From Clostridia bacterium (lineage in GTDB: Bacteria; Bacillota; Clostridia; Oscillospirales; Acutalibacteraceae), in NCBI GenBank assembly GCA_017516315.1, contig JAFXDE010000057.1:21225-85224 (forward strand): a stretch of 64,000 nt of DNA, in the 5' to 3' direction. The position numbers were made by a program, and so were the translations under genes. Positions 49,122 through 56,120 of this stretch are shown here, piece after piece. How positions within the stretch are numbered: position 1 is the stretch's first letter; every line of letters starts with the position of its first letter. The notes beneath the pieces were generated by a model. That model made no database searches, had not been told where the DNA came from, and saw only the letters and a program-made list of their open reading frames with translations.

Positions 49122-50384
49122 TCAGAAAAGAATGATAAGGAACTGTGACACAAGCACGACTGCGATAAGTGCGATGGGGTAGGTAGAAGCATAAGCTGCT
49201 GCTACATCCTCTGTACCCGCTGTACTGATGAGAGTACCGAGGGCGGGAGTAGAGGTCATACCGCCGGTGATTGAGCCGAGGTTATTGAGAAGGCTTAATT
49301 TGAGTACATACTTAGCGAAGAGGTAACCGATGATGAGAGGAAGAAGAGTCATAATGATACCGTATACAAAGTACATAGCATCGAAGTTCTCTACAAATTC
49401 TGCACCGCCGGGGATACCTGCACCGACGAGGAAGAGTACGAGACCGAGCTCACGGAAAAGCTTGAGAGTGGTCTGTGAGGGCATAATGCTGAGCTTACCG
49501 ATGCGTGAGAAGTGACCGAGTATAAGGCTTACAAGAAGGCAGCCGCCTGTGGTTGTAAGTGAGAAGCAGGTACCGCTGAGACCTGCGGAGGAAAGGGGAA
49601 TTTTTATCTGACCTAAGAAGGAGCCGAGGATAGCAGCGAGAGAGAAAGCGGCTATACCCATGTGGTCCAGGTGGAAAAGCTTACCTGTGTAGGCTTTCTT
49701 TTCTTCTTCTTCCTTGATTACGAGCTTTGCTCTTTCTTCGTCCATATTAGCCTTTGTGAGCTTAGGGATGATCTGAACGAAGAGAACTACGCCGATAACA
49801 CCGAAGATGTAAGCGATGCCGTGACCTACGGAAACGAGAGCCTGATACTGCTCAGCGACTGTGGCTTTAGCGGCTGAGAAAGCAGGAGTAGAGGTAAGAG
49901 AGCCTGAGAGAAGACCTACGATCATAGCAACGAAGCCGTCCTGCTCTGTGATGGAGCCGCCGTAGCCGAGAACTTCACCGAGAGCGATACAGCCGGCAGC
50001 GGAAAGACCGCCTGCGAGGATAATGATGAGACCTAAAAGAACATAGGATTTAAAGTTTCTTTTGAAGTTGCCGAAGAATTTCGGACCTGCGATAAAGCCT
50101 ACTGATGTTACGAAAAGAACGAGGCCAAGGCTTTCTATCAGAGAAAGTCCCGCGTTAAAGTCATAAGGCTTAGAGGAAAGAGCGAATACTAACTGTCCGT
50201 CAGCGTTAACGCTGAAAGCAAGAGCGCCGAGAAGAAGAGCGATGATAAAAACGCCTGCGTCGCCCAGAGAGATACCCTTAACTGTGATTCTGCCGAGAGC
50301 ATAACCGCCGAAGAGAACAGCGAACACTACTAAAAGTAAGGTTGAGATGTTACTGATGGAGATGACTCCGCCTAATAAACTCAT
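49122..50384 (-). CDS. AspT/YbjL-family (AAE) membrane exchanger, possible dicarboxylate exporter
   Basis: 420 residues with about ten to eleven membrane segments in two halves. Each half has the family repeat: LLSGSLTSTPAFSAA in the first and ITGGMTSTPALGTLIS in the second, with a central charged cytosolic loop (LTKANMDEERAKLVIKEEEEKK). Aspartate:alanine exchangers and the succinate exporter SucE1 belong to this family. Given the fumarate-reducing operon 3 kb away and pckG at the right edge, succinate or another dicarboxylate is a reasonable substrate guess, but aspartate/alanine exchange is equally compatible. The TrkA_C domains found in many homologues are missing. It is monocistronic. Confidence 0.83.
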   Translation of the reverse strand: MSLLGGVISISNISTLLLVVFAVLFGGYALGRITVKGISLGDAGVFIIALLLGALAFSVNADGQLVFALSSKPYDFNAGLSLIESLGLVLFVTSVGFIAGPKFFGNFKRNFKSYVLLGLIIILAGGLSAAGCIALGEVLGYGGSITEQDGFVAMIVGLLSGSLTSTPAFSAAKATVAEQYQALVSVGHGIAYIFGVIGVVLFVQIIPKLTKANMDEERAKLVIKEEEEKKAYTGKLFHLDHMGIAAFSLAAILGSFLGQIKIPLSSAGLSGTCFSLTTTGGCLLVSLILGHFSRIGKLSIMPSQTTLKLFRELGLVLFLVGAGIPGGAEFVENFDAMYFVYGIIMTLLPLIIGYLFAKYVLKLSLLNNLGSITGGMTSTPALGTLISTAGTEDVAAAYASTYPIALIAVVLVSQFLIILF

Positions 50385-50592
50385 GATTGAAACCTCCGAT
50401 AATTTTTTCTTATTTTATGGTATATCATTTTACCTCGATTATTCTATCATTTACCCCGAAAAAAGACAAGAATAAAACTGTACAAACATAACAAAATTAA
50501 CCATAAGGTTTTGTTGAATAAGCATAAGTGATGTGCTTTAAAAGGAGGAAAAACTTAAGTTGGAAAAAAATAAAAAAACTTCTGAAAAAGAC

Positions 50593-50621
50593 TTGACTTT
50601 TGATGTGCAGGTGTGTATAAT
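50593..50621 (+). promoter_or_regulatory. promoter of tRNA-Gln
   Basis: TTGACT (50593-50598), 17-bp spacer, TATAAT (50616-50621). Confidence 0.85.
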
Positions 50622-50634
50622 ATCACTTGTTCGT

Positions 50635-50708
50635 TGCGGAATTGTGTAAGGGTAGCACAGCAGACTCTGACTCTGTTTGTCTGGGTTCGAATCCTAGTTC
50701 CGCAGCCA
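50635..50708 (+). tRNA. tRNA-Gln, anticodon CTG
   Basis: A full cloverleaf can be drawn: acceptor stem TGCGGAA/TTCCGCA, D stem GTGT/GCAC, anticodon stem GCAGA/TCTGT with loop CTCTGAC (anticodon CTG, reading CAG), T stem CTGGG/CCTAG with loop TTCGAAT, discriminator G and an encoded CCA. It has its own promoter and terminator. An accessory AT-rich stretch follows, as is common downstream of tRNA genes. Confidence 0.95.
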
Positions 50709-50709
50709 A

Positions 50710-50739
50710 AAATCCAAGTCTAAGGACTTGGATTTTTTA
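50710..50739 (+). terminator. intrinsic terminator of tRNA-Gln
   Basis: AATCCAAGTC/GACTTGGATT stem, 4-base loop, T run. Confidence 0.9.
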
Positions 50740-50744
50740 TTTTT

Positions 50745-50925
50745 ATGTCCGCAGAACATAACTTCGTTACGAGCAAAGCGAGTACCTCATTTGACAGCTT
50801 GCTGTCAACTACATTGTCAGCAAAGCGGACATAAACGAATGAAGTTGCCTTACGGCAAATGAAGTGCTGACGCAATGAAGTGTGCGAAGCCAATGAAGTT
50901 GTCCTACGGGCAAACGGAATTTATC
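50745..50925. repeat. array of AATGAAGT units separated by mini-hairpins
   Basis: The right half has four AATGAAGT-type units spaced by short variable inserts: TGCCTTACGGCA (perfect hairpin), GCTGACGC, GTGCGAAGCC and TGTCCTACGGGCA. The left half carries the reverse-oriented unit (ACTTCGTT, CATTTGACAG) with GACAGCTTGCTGTC. The whole stretch is bounded by ATGTCCGC...GCGGACAT. No coding role. Confidence 0.6.
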
Positions 50926-50935
50926 TTGCACTCGA

Positions 50936-50964
50936 TTGTATTTTCAGATTAAGCGTGATATAAT
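50936..50964 (+). promoter_or_regulatory. promoter of the DUF5131 gene
   Basis: TTGTAT, 17-bp spacer, TATAAT (50959-50964). Confidence 0.8.
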
Positions 50965-51000
50965 CGCTTAGATAAATAAAAATTTGGAGAAATATATATT

Positions 51001-51717
51001 ATGTCTATGTGGAATCCGTGGCGTGGTTGTAAAAAATGCAGCGAAGGGTGTTTGCATTGCTATATACACAAAGGCGATGCAAAAAGAGGTGTTAATACAA
51101 ACAACATTGTCAAAACAAAAAATTTTTATAAACCAACAGAGAGGTTGAAAAACGGAAATTACAAAATGAAAGCAGGGATAGTTTATCTTTGCTTTTCAAC
51201 AGATTTTCTGATAGAAGAAGCAGACGAGTGGCGTAAAGAGTGTTGGGATATGATAAGAGAGCGACAAGATTGTACTTTCCTTTTTCTTACAAAACGAATA
51301 GAAAGATTTGCAGCTTCTGTTCCTGACGATTGGGGTGAAGGGTATGATAATGTTATTGTGTGTTGCACCATTGAAAATCAAAAAAATGCAGATGAAAGAT
51401 TGTCATTATTCGAATCGCTTCCGATAAAGCACAAATGTATTACAGCGCAACCGTTGCTTGAAAGAGTAAATGTTGAACCGTATCTTGATAATATTGAGCT
51501 TGTAGTTGTAGGGGGAGAGTCTGATCATTATGCACGAGTGTTTGATTATGATTGGGCACTTGATATAAGAGAACAATGTATTCGCAAAAACGTATCTTTT
51601 GAGTTCAGACAATGCGGAACTCATTTTATCAAAAACGGTAAAGAATACAACTTGCAAACAAAAGATCTGTGTAGTCAAGCAAGAAAAGCAGGAATAGATT
51701 TTAGGGCTCGCAGATAA
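51001..51717 (+). CDS. DUF5131 (phage Gp37/Gp68-type) radical-SAM-like protein
   Basis: 238 residues. It starts MSMWNPWRGCKKCSEGCLHC, with CxxxCxxC at C13, C17 and C20 as in radical SAM enzymes. Later conserved pieces are FLTKRIERF, ITAQPLLERV, VVVGGESDHYAR and EFRQCGTHF. Such proteins occur in phages and mobile regions; the reaction is not known. Codon use is AT-rich relative to the left flank. The gene stands alone, 290 bp after tRNA-Gln, with its own promoter, so horizontal arrival is likely. Confidence 0.82.
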   Translation: MSMWNPWRGCKKCSEGCLHCYIHKGDAKRGVNTNNIVKTKNFYKPTERLKNGNYKMKAGIVYLCFSTDFLIEEADEWRKECWDMIRERQDCTFLFLTKRIERFAASVPDDWGEGYDNVIVCCTIENQKNADERLSLFESLPIKHKCITAQPLLERVNVEPYLDNIELVVVGGESDHYARVFDYDWALDIREQCIRKNVSFEFRQCGTHFIKNGKEYNLQTKDLCSQARKAGIDFRARR

Positions 51718-51831
51718 CATAACTTCGGTAAAACAGATCCTCCACTGTATATCTGCGCTCGTTTCTTAATTCAAATTATGTAAAGATACGGATACACGCA
51801 TTTATTTAACATTTTAGCTACATTTGTAAAG

Positions 51832-51860
51832 TTGACAATTTTTGAGTCAAATGCTATCAT
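51832..51860 (+). promoter_or_regulatory. promoter of the kinase/CDF-like gene pair
   Basis: TTGACA, 17-bp spacer, TATCAT (51855-51860). Confidence 0.7.
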
Positions 51861-51914
51861 AAAGTTTATATATAGTTAATTCATATCGTAGTTTTCTTGA
51901 AAGGATGTAGAAAT

Positions 51915-52640
51915 ATGCAGGATGTGCTTCAGGAGCTGTTACATGGCTTCGGAATTTTAAGCATATATTTTATTATTGCTGCCTCAACAGTTCTTTTGTG
52001 TCGCTTTTTTATTAAAATACCGAACGAAATATTTCGTAAAACCTTACATTTTGTTTTGCTCGGTTCGGTTTTCGTTTTTGTTTACGGCTTTAACACCTGG
52101 TGGGTTTCAGCTTTGTCTGCAATTATTTTTGAAATAATAGTCTTCCCGATTCTTATGGTGGTTGAGCATATCAAGAACTTTTCTGAGTTTACAACGGAGC
52201 GCAAAAAAGGCGAGCTTAAAAATAGCCTTTTGTTAGTGTTTACAATGTTCGCTTTTGTTATTTCGGTGTGTTGGGGCTTGTTTGACGACAAAATTCTTGT
52301 AATTGCAAGTATTCTTGCCTGGGGAATCGGTGACGCATTTGCTGCCTTAATCGGCAAAAAATTCGGCAAGCATAAAATAAAAGATAAATTTACAGACGGC
52401 AAGAAAAGCTACGAGGGGACAATTTCCATGTTTGTTTCTTCGTTTGTAACTGTTACAGTAGTTATGACCCTGCACGGGGGCCTTAGCAAAGCCGGTTATA
52501 TTATCATCCCCCTTGTTACTGCTGCAATAAGTGCTGTTGCCGAATTATATTCGAAAAACGGAATGGATACAGTTATATGTCCGGTTGCAGCTATGATTGT
52601 TGTTGATGGGCTTACATATTTATTTGGAGGAAAGTTATGA
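51915..52640 (+). CDS. CTP-dependent polyprenol/diacylglycerol kinase-like membrane protein
   Basis: 241 residues, about seven membrane segments. The family signature of SEC59/DGK1/VTE5-type lipid kinases is visible: EIFRKTLHF near the N-terminus, WGIGDAFAALIGKKFGKHKI in the middle, KKSYEGTISMF after it, and AELYSKNGMDT near the end. These enzymes phosphorylate lipid alcohols with CTP. The substrate here is unknown (undecaprenol, diacylglycerol or another alcohol). The start ATG at 51915 follows GAAAGGATG; an in-frame TTG at 51897 precedes it. It overlaps the next gene by 4 bp. Confidence 0.82.
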   Translation: MQDVLQELLHGFGILSIYFIIAASTVLLCRFFIKIPNEIFRKTLHFVLLGSVFVFVYGFNTWWVSALSAIIFEIIVFPILMVVEHIKNFSEFTTERKKGELKNSLLLVFTMFAFVISVCWGLFDDKILVIASILAWGIGDAFAALIGKKFGKHKIKDKFTDGKKSYEGTISMFVSSFVTVTVVMTLHGGLSKAGYIIIPLVTAAISAVAELYSKNGMDTVICPVAAMIVVDGLTYLFGGKL

Positions 52641-53257
52641 GTAATAAAAAATCAGGAAACAGAACATTACTGATGTCTGTGTTAATGTCGTCTCCCGGGC
52701 CGATTATTGTCGGCTTGGGACTTATCGCAGGTAAAAGCTCAACTCAGCTCGCCGATTTTGTTCGCAGAAGCTCAGAACTGCTTGGTATTATTTTAGCTTA
52801 TGTTATTTATCGTATAACCTCTAAGAACGGGGAAATTGACACCGGAAAAAAAGCAAGGCTTGAAAAAATGTCAAACATTTTCGTCGGTGCTACAATGTGT
52901 ATCGGTGGTGCAATTATGCTTGTTCTTGCGTTCGTATCCAAAGAGCAGGAAAAAGGTAATGTAATTCCCGGCCTTATAGTGGCTCTTCTCGGCGTTGTTG
53001 CCAACACCTTGTTTTTTATAAAATATACACGCCTGAATCGTGTTGAGCCTAACGCAATAATAGAGGTTCAGGCAAGACTTTATAAGGCGAAGAGTCTTGT
53101 AGATATGTGTGTATCTGCGGCGTTACTTTCAGTAGTAATCGCTCCTCAATCAACATTTTCATATTATCTTGATAAAACAGGCTCTGTAATTGTAGCTGTT
53201 TATCTTCTTTGGTGTGGGCTTAGGACAGTTTATGAAAAAATTAAAGGTACTAACTAA
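52637..53257 (+). CDS. cation-diffusion-facilitator-like membrane protein
   Basis: 206 residues, five to six membrane segments (LMSSPGPIIVGLGLIAG, ELLGIILAYVIYRI, IFVGATMCIGGAIMLVLAF, VIPGLIVALLGVVANTLFF and others). Its layout resembles the transmembrane domain of CDF transporters, but the Asp/His metal-site residues expected in the second and fifth membrane segments are not obvious, and the cytosolic C-terminal domain is missing. It is translationally coupled (ATGA) to the lipid kinase-like gene, so a lipid or envelope role is also possible. Confidence 0.6.
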   Translation: MSNKKSGNRTLLMSVLMSSPGPIIVGLGLIAGKSSTQLADFVRRSSELLGIILAYVIYRITSKNGEIDTGKKARLEKMSNIFVGATMCIGGAIMLVLAFVSKEQEKGNVIPGLIVALLGVVANTLFFIKYTRLNRVEPNAIIEVQARLYKAKSLVDMCVSAALLSVVIAPQSTFSYYLDKTGSVIVAVYLLWCGLRTVYEKIKGTN

Positions 53258-53320
53258 CCGGTAATTTTGAGTGATAATTTTAGTAATATATTTTAGCTGT
53301 TGCTAAATTGAGATTTAAAC

Positions 53321-53362
53321 ACAAAAAAGAAAAGTCGCACGCCAGTGTGGCTTTTCTTTTTT
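53321..53362 (+). terminator. intrinsic terminator of the 51915-53257 pair
   Basis: A long stem ACAAAAAAGAAAAGTCGCAC against GTGTGGCTTTTCTTTTTTG, ending in T. Confidence 0.85.
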
Positions 53363-53480
53363 GTGTTATTCATTTTCATTATTCATTAGTGCTGATGTGA
53401 CTTTTCTTAATGAATAATGAAGCCGCTTCGCTGATGAAGAATTAATAATGAATAATAGCAGGAGGGACACCCACACCCGA

Positions 53481-53509
53481 TTGTAATTACAGATTATATG
53501 TGTTATAAT
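53481..53509 (+). promoter_or_regulatory. promoter of the DUF1349 gene
   Basis: TTGTAA, 17-bp spacer, TATAAT (53504-53509). Confidence 0.75.
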
Positions 53510-53539
53510 CAGTTCGTAAAAATTAGAAGAGGTGCTATT

Positions 53540-54148
53540 ATGAATTTAGATACAAGCAAATTAAAATGGACAAGAATGCCATCGGATTACACAATTTCAG
53601 CCGACAAAATTGAAATCGTAACTACCCCTCATACGGATTTATGGCAGAGAACATATTATCATTTCAGAAATGATAATGCTCCTGTTCTGCAGCTGGAAAC
53701 GGATGAACAGTTCTTTTCATTTACGGTAAAAACTGAGTTCGAAAGTAAGCACAGATTCGACCAGTGCGGAATTGTAATGTATCTTGACAGCGAAAACTGG
53801 CTCAAGGGATCAATTGAATATGAGAACGAAAGGTTTCAGCATCTTGGCTCTGTTGTAACAAATAAAGGCTATTCCGACTGGGCAACTACTGAAATTGATG
53901 CAGGTATCAAGTCAATGTGGTACAGATTGAGTCGCCGTGAAGATGATTATTGCATTGAATGCTCCGAGGACGGCGTTACTTTCAAGCAGATGAGAGTTTG
54001 TCACATGTGGAAGGGCGCAGGGATGATTACCTTTGGTATTTATGCGTGCAGCCCCGAGAATTCAACTTTTAAAGCCACCTTCACGAATATGGAAATCACT
54101 GACTGTAAATGGCTTGCTCATAACGGTCAGCAACCGGACGCGGAATAA
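53540..54148 (+). CDS. DUF1349 domain protein
   Basis: 202 residues. A concanavalin-like beta-sandwich domain typical of DUF1349/regulation-of-enolase-1 proteins: FSFTVKTEFESKHRFDQCGIVMY, SEDGVTFKQMR and MITFGIYACSPE. There is no signal peptide, so it is probably cytosolic. The function is unknown, possibly carbohydrate binding given the fold. The start ATG at 53540 follows AGAGGTG; an in-frame ATG at 53498 lies in the promoter and is rejected. Confidence 0.85.
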   Translation: MNLDTSKLKWTRMPSDYTISADKIEIVTTPHTDLWQRTYYHFRNDNAPVLQLETDEQFFSFTVKTEFESKHRFDQCGIVMYLDSENWLKGSIEYENERFQHLGSVVTNKGYSDWATTEIDAGIKSMWYRLSRREDDYCIECSEDGVTFKQMRVCHMWKGAGMITFGIYACSPENSTFKATFTNMEITDCKWLAHNGQQPDAE

Positions 54149-54260
54149 TAAAGTCCGGTTTCTCCGAACGGTATCGGATTTATCCGTAATTTATTCGTTT
54201 ATCTCCGCAAGACAAAGCTTTTCACCGTATATGTGCAAGCTATCTTTTGGTAATAGAACA

Positions 54261-54297
54261 GCTCCCGTCCATTTTTGAACGGGAGCCTTATTTTTTA
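54261..54297 (+). terminator. intrinsic terminator, DUF1349 side
   Basis: GCTCCCGT/ACGGGAGC stem, 10-base loop, then a T run. It lies between the convergent genes. Confidence 0.8.
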
Positions 54298-54319
54298 TCT
54301 TGCTTAAGATTAGTTCAGC

Positions 54320-55792
54320 TTATGCACAAATCTGTGCGAAATAGTAAGCAGCCTCTGCTTTTGTTACGGATGCGCTGATGTTGAAGCTCTTTGAAGTGAG
54401 AATCTTATATGTAAGAGTGAAAGCCTTGAAGAAGGATACGAAGCCCTTCTTAGCGGAAACGCCTAAGAGACCTAATGCGAGAGAAAGAGCTGTTGCCTTG
54501 CCGCCGTCTTCGCTTCTGTCTTCCTTGCCGTTTGCTGCATTGATGGCATTTGTAAGCTCACCCTTGGTAAGTGCATTATCAGCACCGAAGCTTGTTTCTG
54601 ATTCGGGAGTAAGAATTCCGTTTACAAGACAGAATTCGATTTCGCTGTAGTACTTATGGCCGGGTGTAACATCGGTATATTTGTTGTAAACCTCTTTTGA
54701 GGGGAGTGCTTCGATAATCTTGTTAGCTACGAATACGTGGCCGTCAGCGTCGTAGTGGCTGTCAACATAGGATGCACCGTCGATGTCTACGAAGGTGTAG
54801 CCGAACTTCTTTTCGCCTTCGATCATGGGAGCGTTACCTACACCCATAATAAAGTCAATAATCATTGAAACTGCACCGGCGATTTCGGCGGGCTGTTCCT
54901 GAGCAGTAATCTTTTCACCCTCTACACCGTTGTAATCGTAGTGCTTACCCTTGATGCTGTTGTCACTCATACCGACTACCATGAGAGTAACATCGGGATT
55001 AAGATCATAAATGTCCTGAATCATAATGTCCCAGTTGGTGTAGAAATTGCTAAGGCCGTATTCGAGAGCCTTGGGAAGTCTCTGTAAAAGTGCGGGAAGA
55101 GCACCTGCGATGTGAGCGATTTCTACAGCCTTTTCGACAGTGGCAAGATCAAAATTACCGTCCTTGAAAAGCTCTGCGAGATCGTTGATGTATTTGTCGC
55201 CGGCATGCTGCTCTTCGAGAATGTCAGTGATTACCCAACCGAGATATGCGCCCCAGTCGTTACCGCCGATACCGAGAGTGATAAGATCAGCTTCTGCGAT
55301 AGATTCTTTGAAAGCATCTCTGAAATGCTCAGAGCCGGGAAGAAGATTTACATTATGGCAGTCACATACCTCATCCTCGTAAACATAAAGATGGCTGGTG
55401 TGGAAGAGATATTCGTCAGTACATTCAGCTGCGAAATCGTCTTCGAGCATATAACGCATTTCGATGGTTCTGTAGCCGGGTGCAGCGAGAGGAACCATTT
55501 TTCCGCCGTTGTCTTCGTCGATGATAGCCTTTGTGATGATGTCGGCATAGGCACCGGGAACTCTGTAATAAACGGAATCCTTATTGGCTTCGTTGTAGTT
55601 TGCGTCATTGTCTGACACTTCGTCACGGTAGCCGCTGGCTGCGCTGTCACCGAGGAGTACATAATTTTTGTACTGACCGAAGTGAGCGTCTACTGCTTCC
55701 TGATTAAGCTCTGCTGCGAAGCATACGAATGAACCGGAAAGCATAAGAAGAGCGAGGACTACTGCGAGAGTTTTTCTGATAATTTTTCTCAT
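54320..55792 (-). CDS. secreted SGNH/GDSL hydrolase with C-terminal SLH-like region
   Basis: 490 residues. There is a signal peptide at 1-26 ending FVCFA. SGNH blocks: GDSAASGY (block I, catalytic Ser), GIGGNDWG (block III) and DSHYDADGH (block V, Asp and His). These fit an active ester hydrolase outside the cell. The C-terminal part (about 385-490) has surface-layer-homology-like pieces (KYTDVTPGHKYYSEIEFCLVNGIL, NALTKGELTNAI, VTKAEAAYYFAQIC) suggesting cell-wall attachment. The substrate is unknown (lipid, acetylated glycan or peptidoglycan ester). Ribosome site CGGAGGTAA. Confidence 0.85.
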   Translation of the reverse strand: MRKIIRKTLAVVLALLMLSGSFVCFAAELNQEAVDAHFGQYKNYVLLGDSAASGYRDEVSDNDANYNEANKDSVYYRVPGAYADIITKAIIDEDNGGKMVPLAAPGYRTIEMRYMLEDDFAAECTDEYLFHTSHLYVYEDEVCDCHNVNLLPGSEHFRDAFKESIAEADLITLGIGGNDWGAYLGWVITDILEEQHAGDKYINDLAELFKDGNFDLATVEKAVEIAHIAGALPALLQRLPKALEYGLSNFYTNWDIMIQDIYDLNPDVTLMVVGMSDNSIKGKHYDYNGVEGEKITAQEQPAEIAGAVSMIIDFIMGVGNAPMIEGEKKFGYTFVDIDGASYVDSHYDADGHVFVANKIIEALPSKEVYNKYTDVTPGHKYYSEIEFCLVNGILTPESETSFGADNALTKGELTNAINAANGKEDRSEDGGKATALSLALGLLGVSAKKGFVSFFKAFTLTYKILTSKSFNISASVTKAEAAYYFAQICA

Positions 55793-55842
55793 TTTTATTT
55801 ACCTCCGTATGAAAATAATTAAGACTTATTAAAGCCATTAGA

Positions 55843-55871
55843 ATAATATCACAACAGTTCTTTTAAGTCAA
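55843..55871 (-). promoter_or_regulatory. promoter of the SGNH hydrolase gene
   Basis: Minus strand TTGACT (55866-55871), 17-bp spacer, TATTAT (55843-55848). The rest of 55793-56120 holds no gene, only this promoter and the divergent one at 56055. Confidence 0.8.
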
Positions 55872-56054
55872 TAGAAGAAGATGAGCAGTACAGGATATTT
55901 TTTTGCGAGTAGGGAAAAAATCCTTTATATAATTAAGGAAAAAGGCTTATTTACCTCGGAATTGCTTTGTTTACTGCATCATATTTTCAGTAAATGTAGT
56001 ATTGTTGCATAATTTTGACAGAGAAATTATTTTTTTTATTTTTCAAAAAAGACA

Positions 56055-56083
56055 TTGTATTAACAGAATGTTAATGGTATAAT
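56055..56083 (+). promoter_or_regulatory. promoter of the 56121 gene with operator-like palindrome in its spacer
   Basis: TTGTAT (56055-56060), 17-bp spacer, TATAAT (56078-56083). The spacer region contains the perfect palindrome ATTAACA-GAA-TGTTAAT (56059-56075). Confidence 0.75.
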
Positions 56084-56120
56084 AGCTTAGCAATAAATAA
56101 AGAAAAAGAGGTAATGTGTT

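Noticed and set aside
50760-50925. Possible CRISPR array.
   Set aside because: The repeats are only 8 bp, the spacers are tiny palindromes of uneven length, and no cas genes are present.
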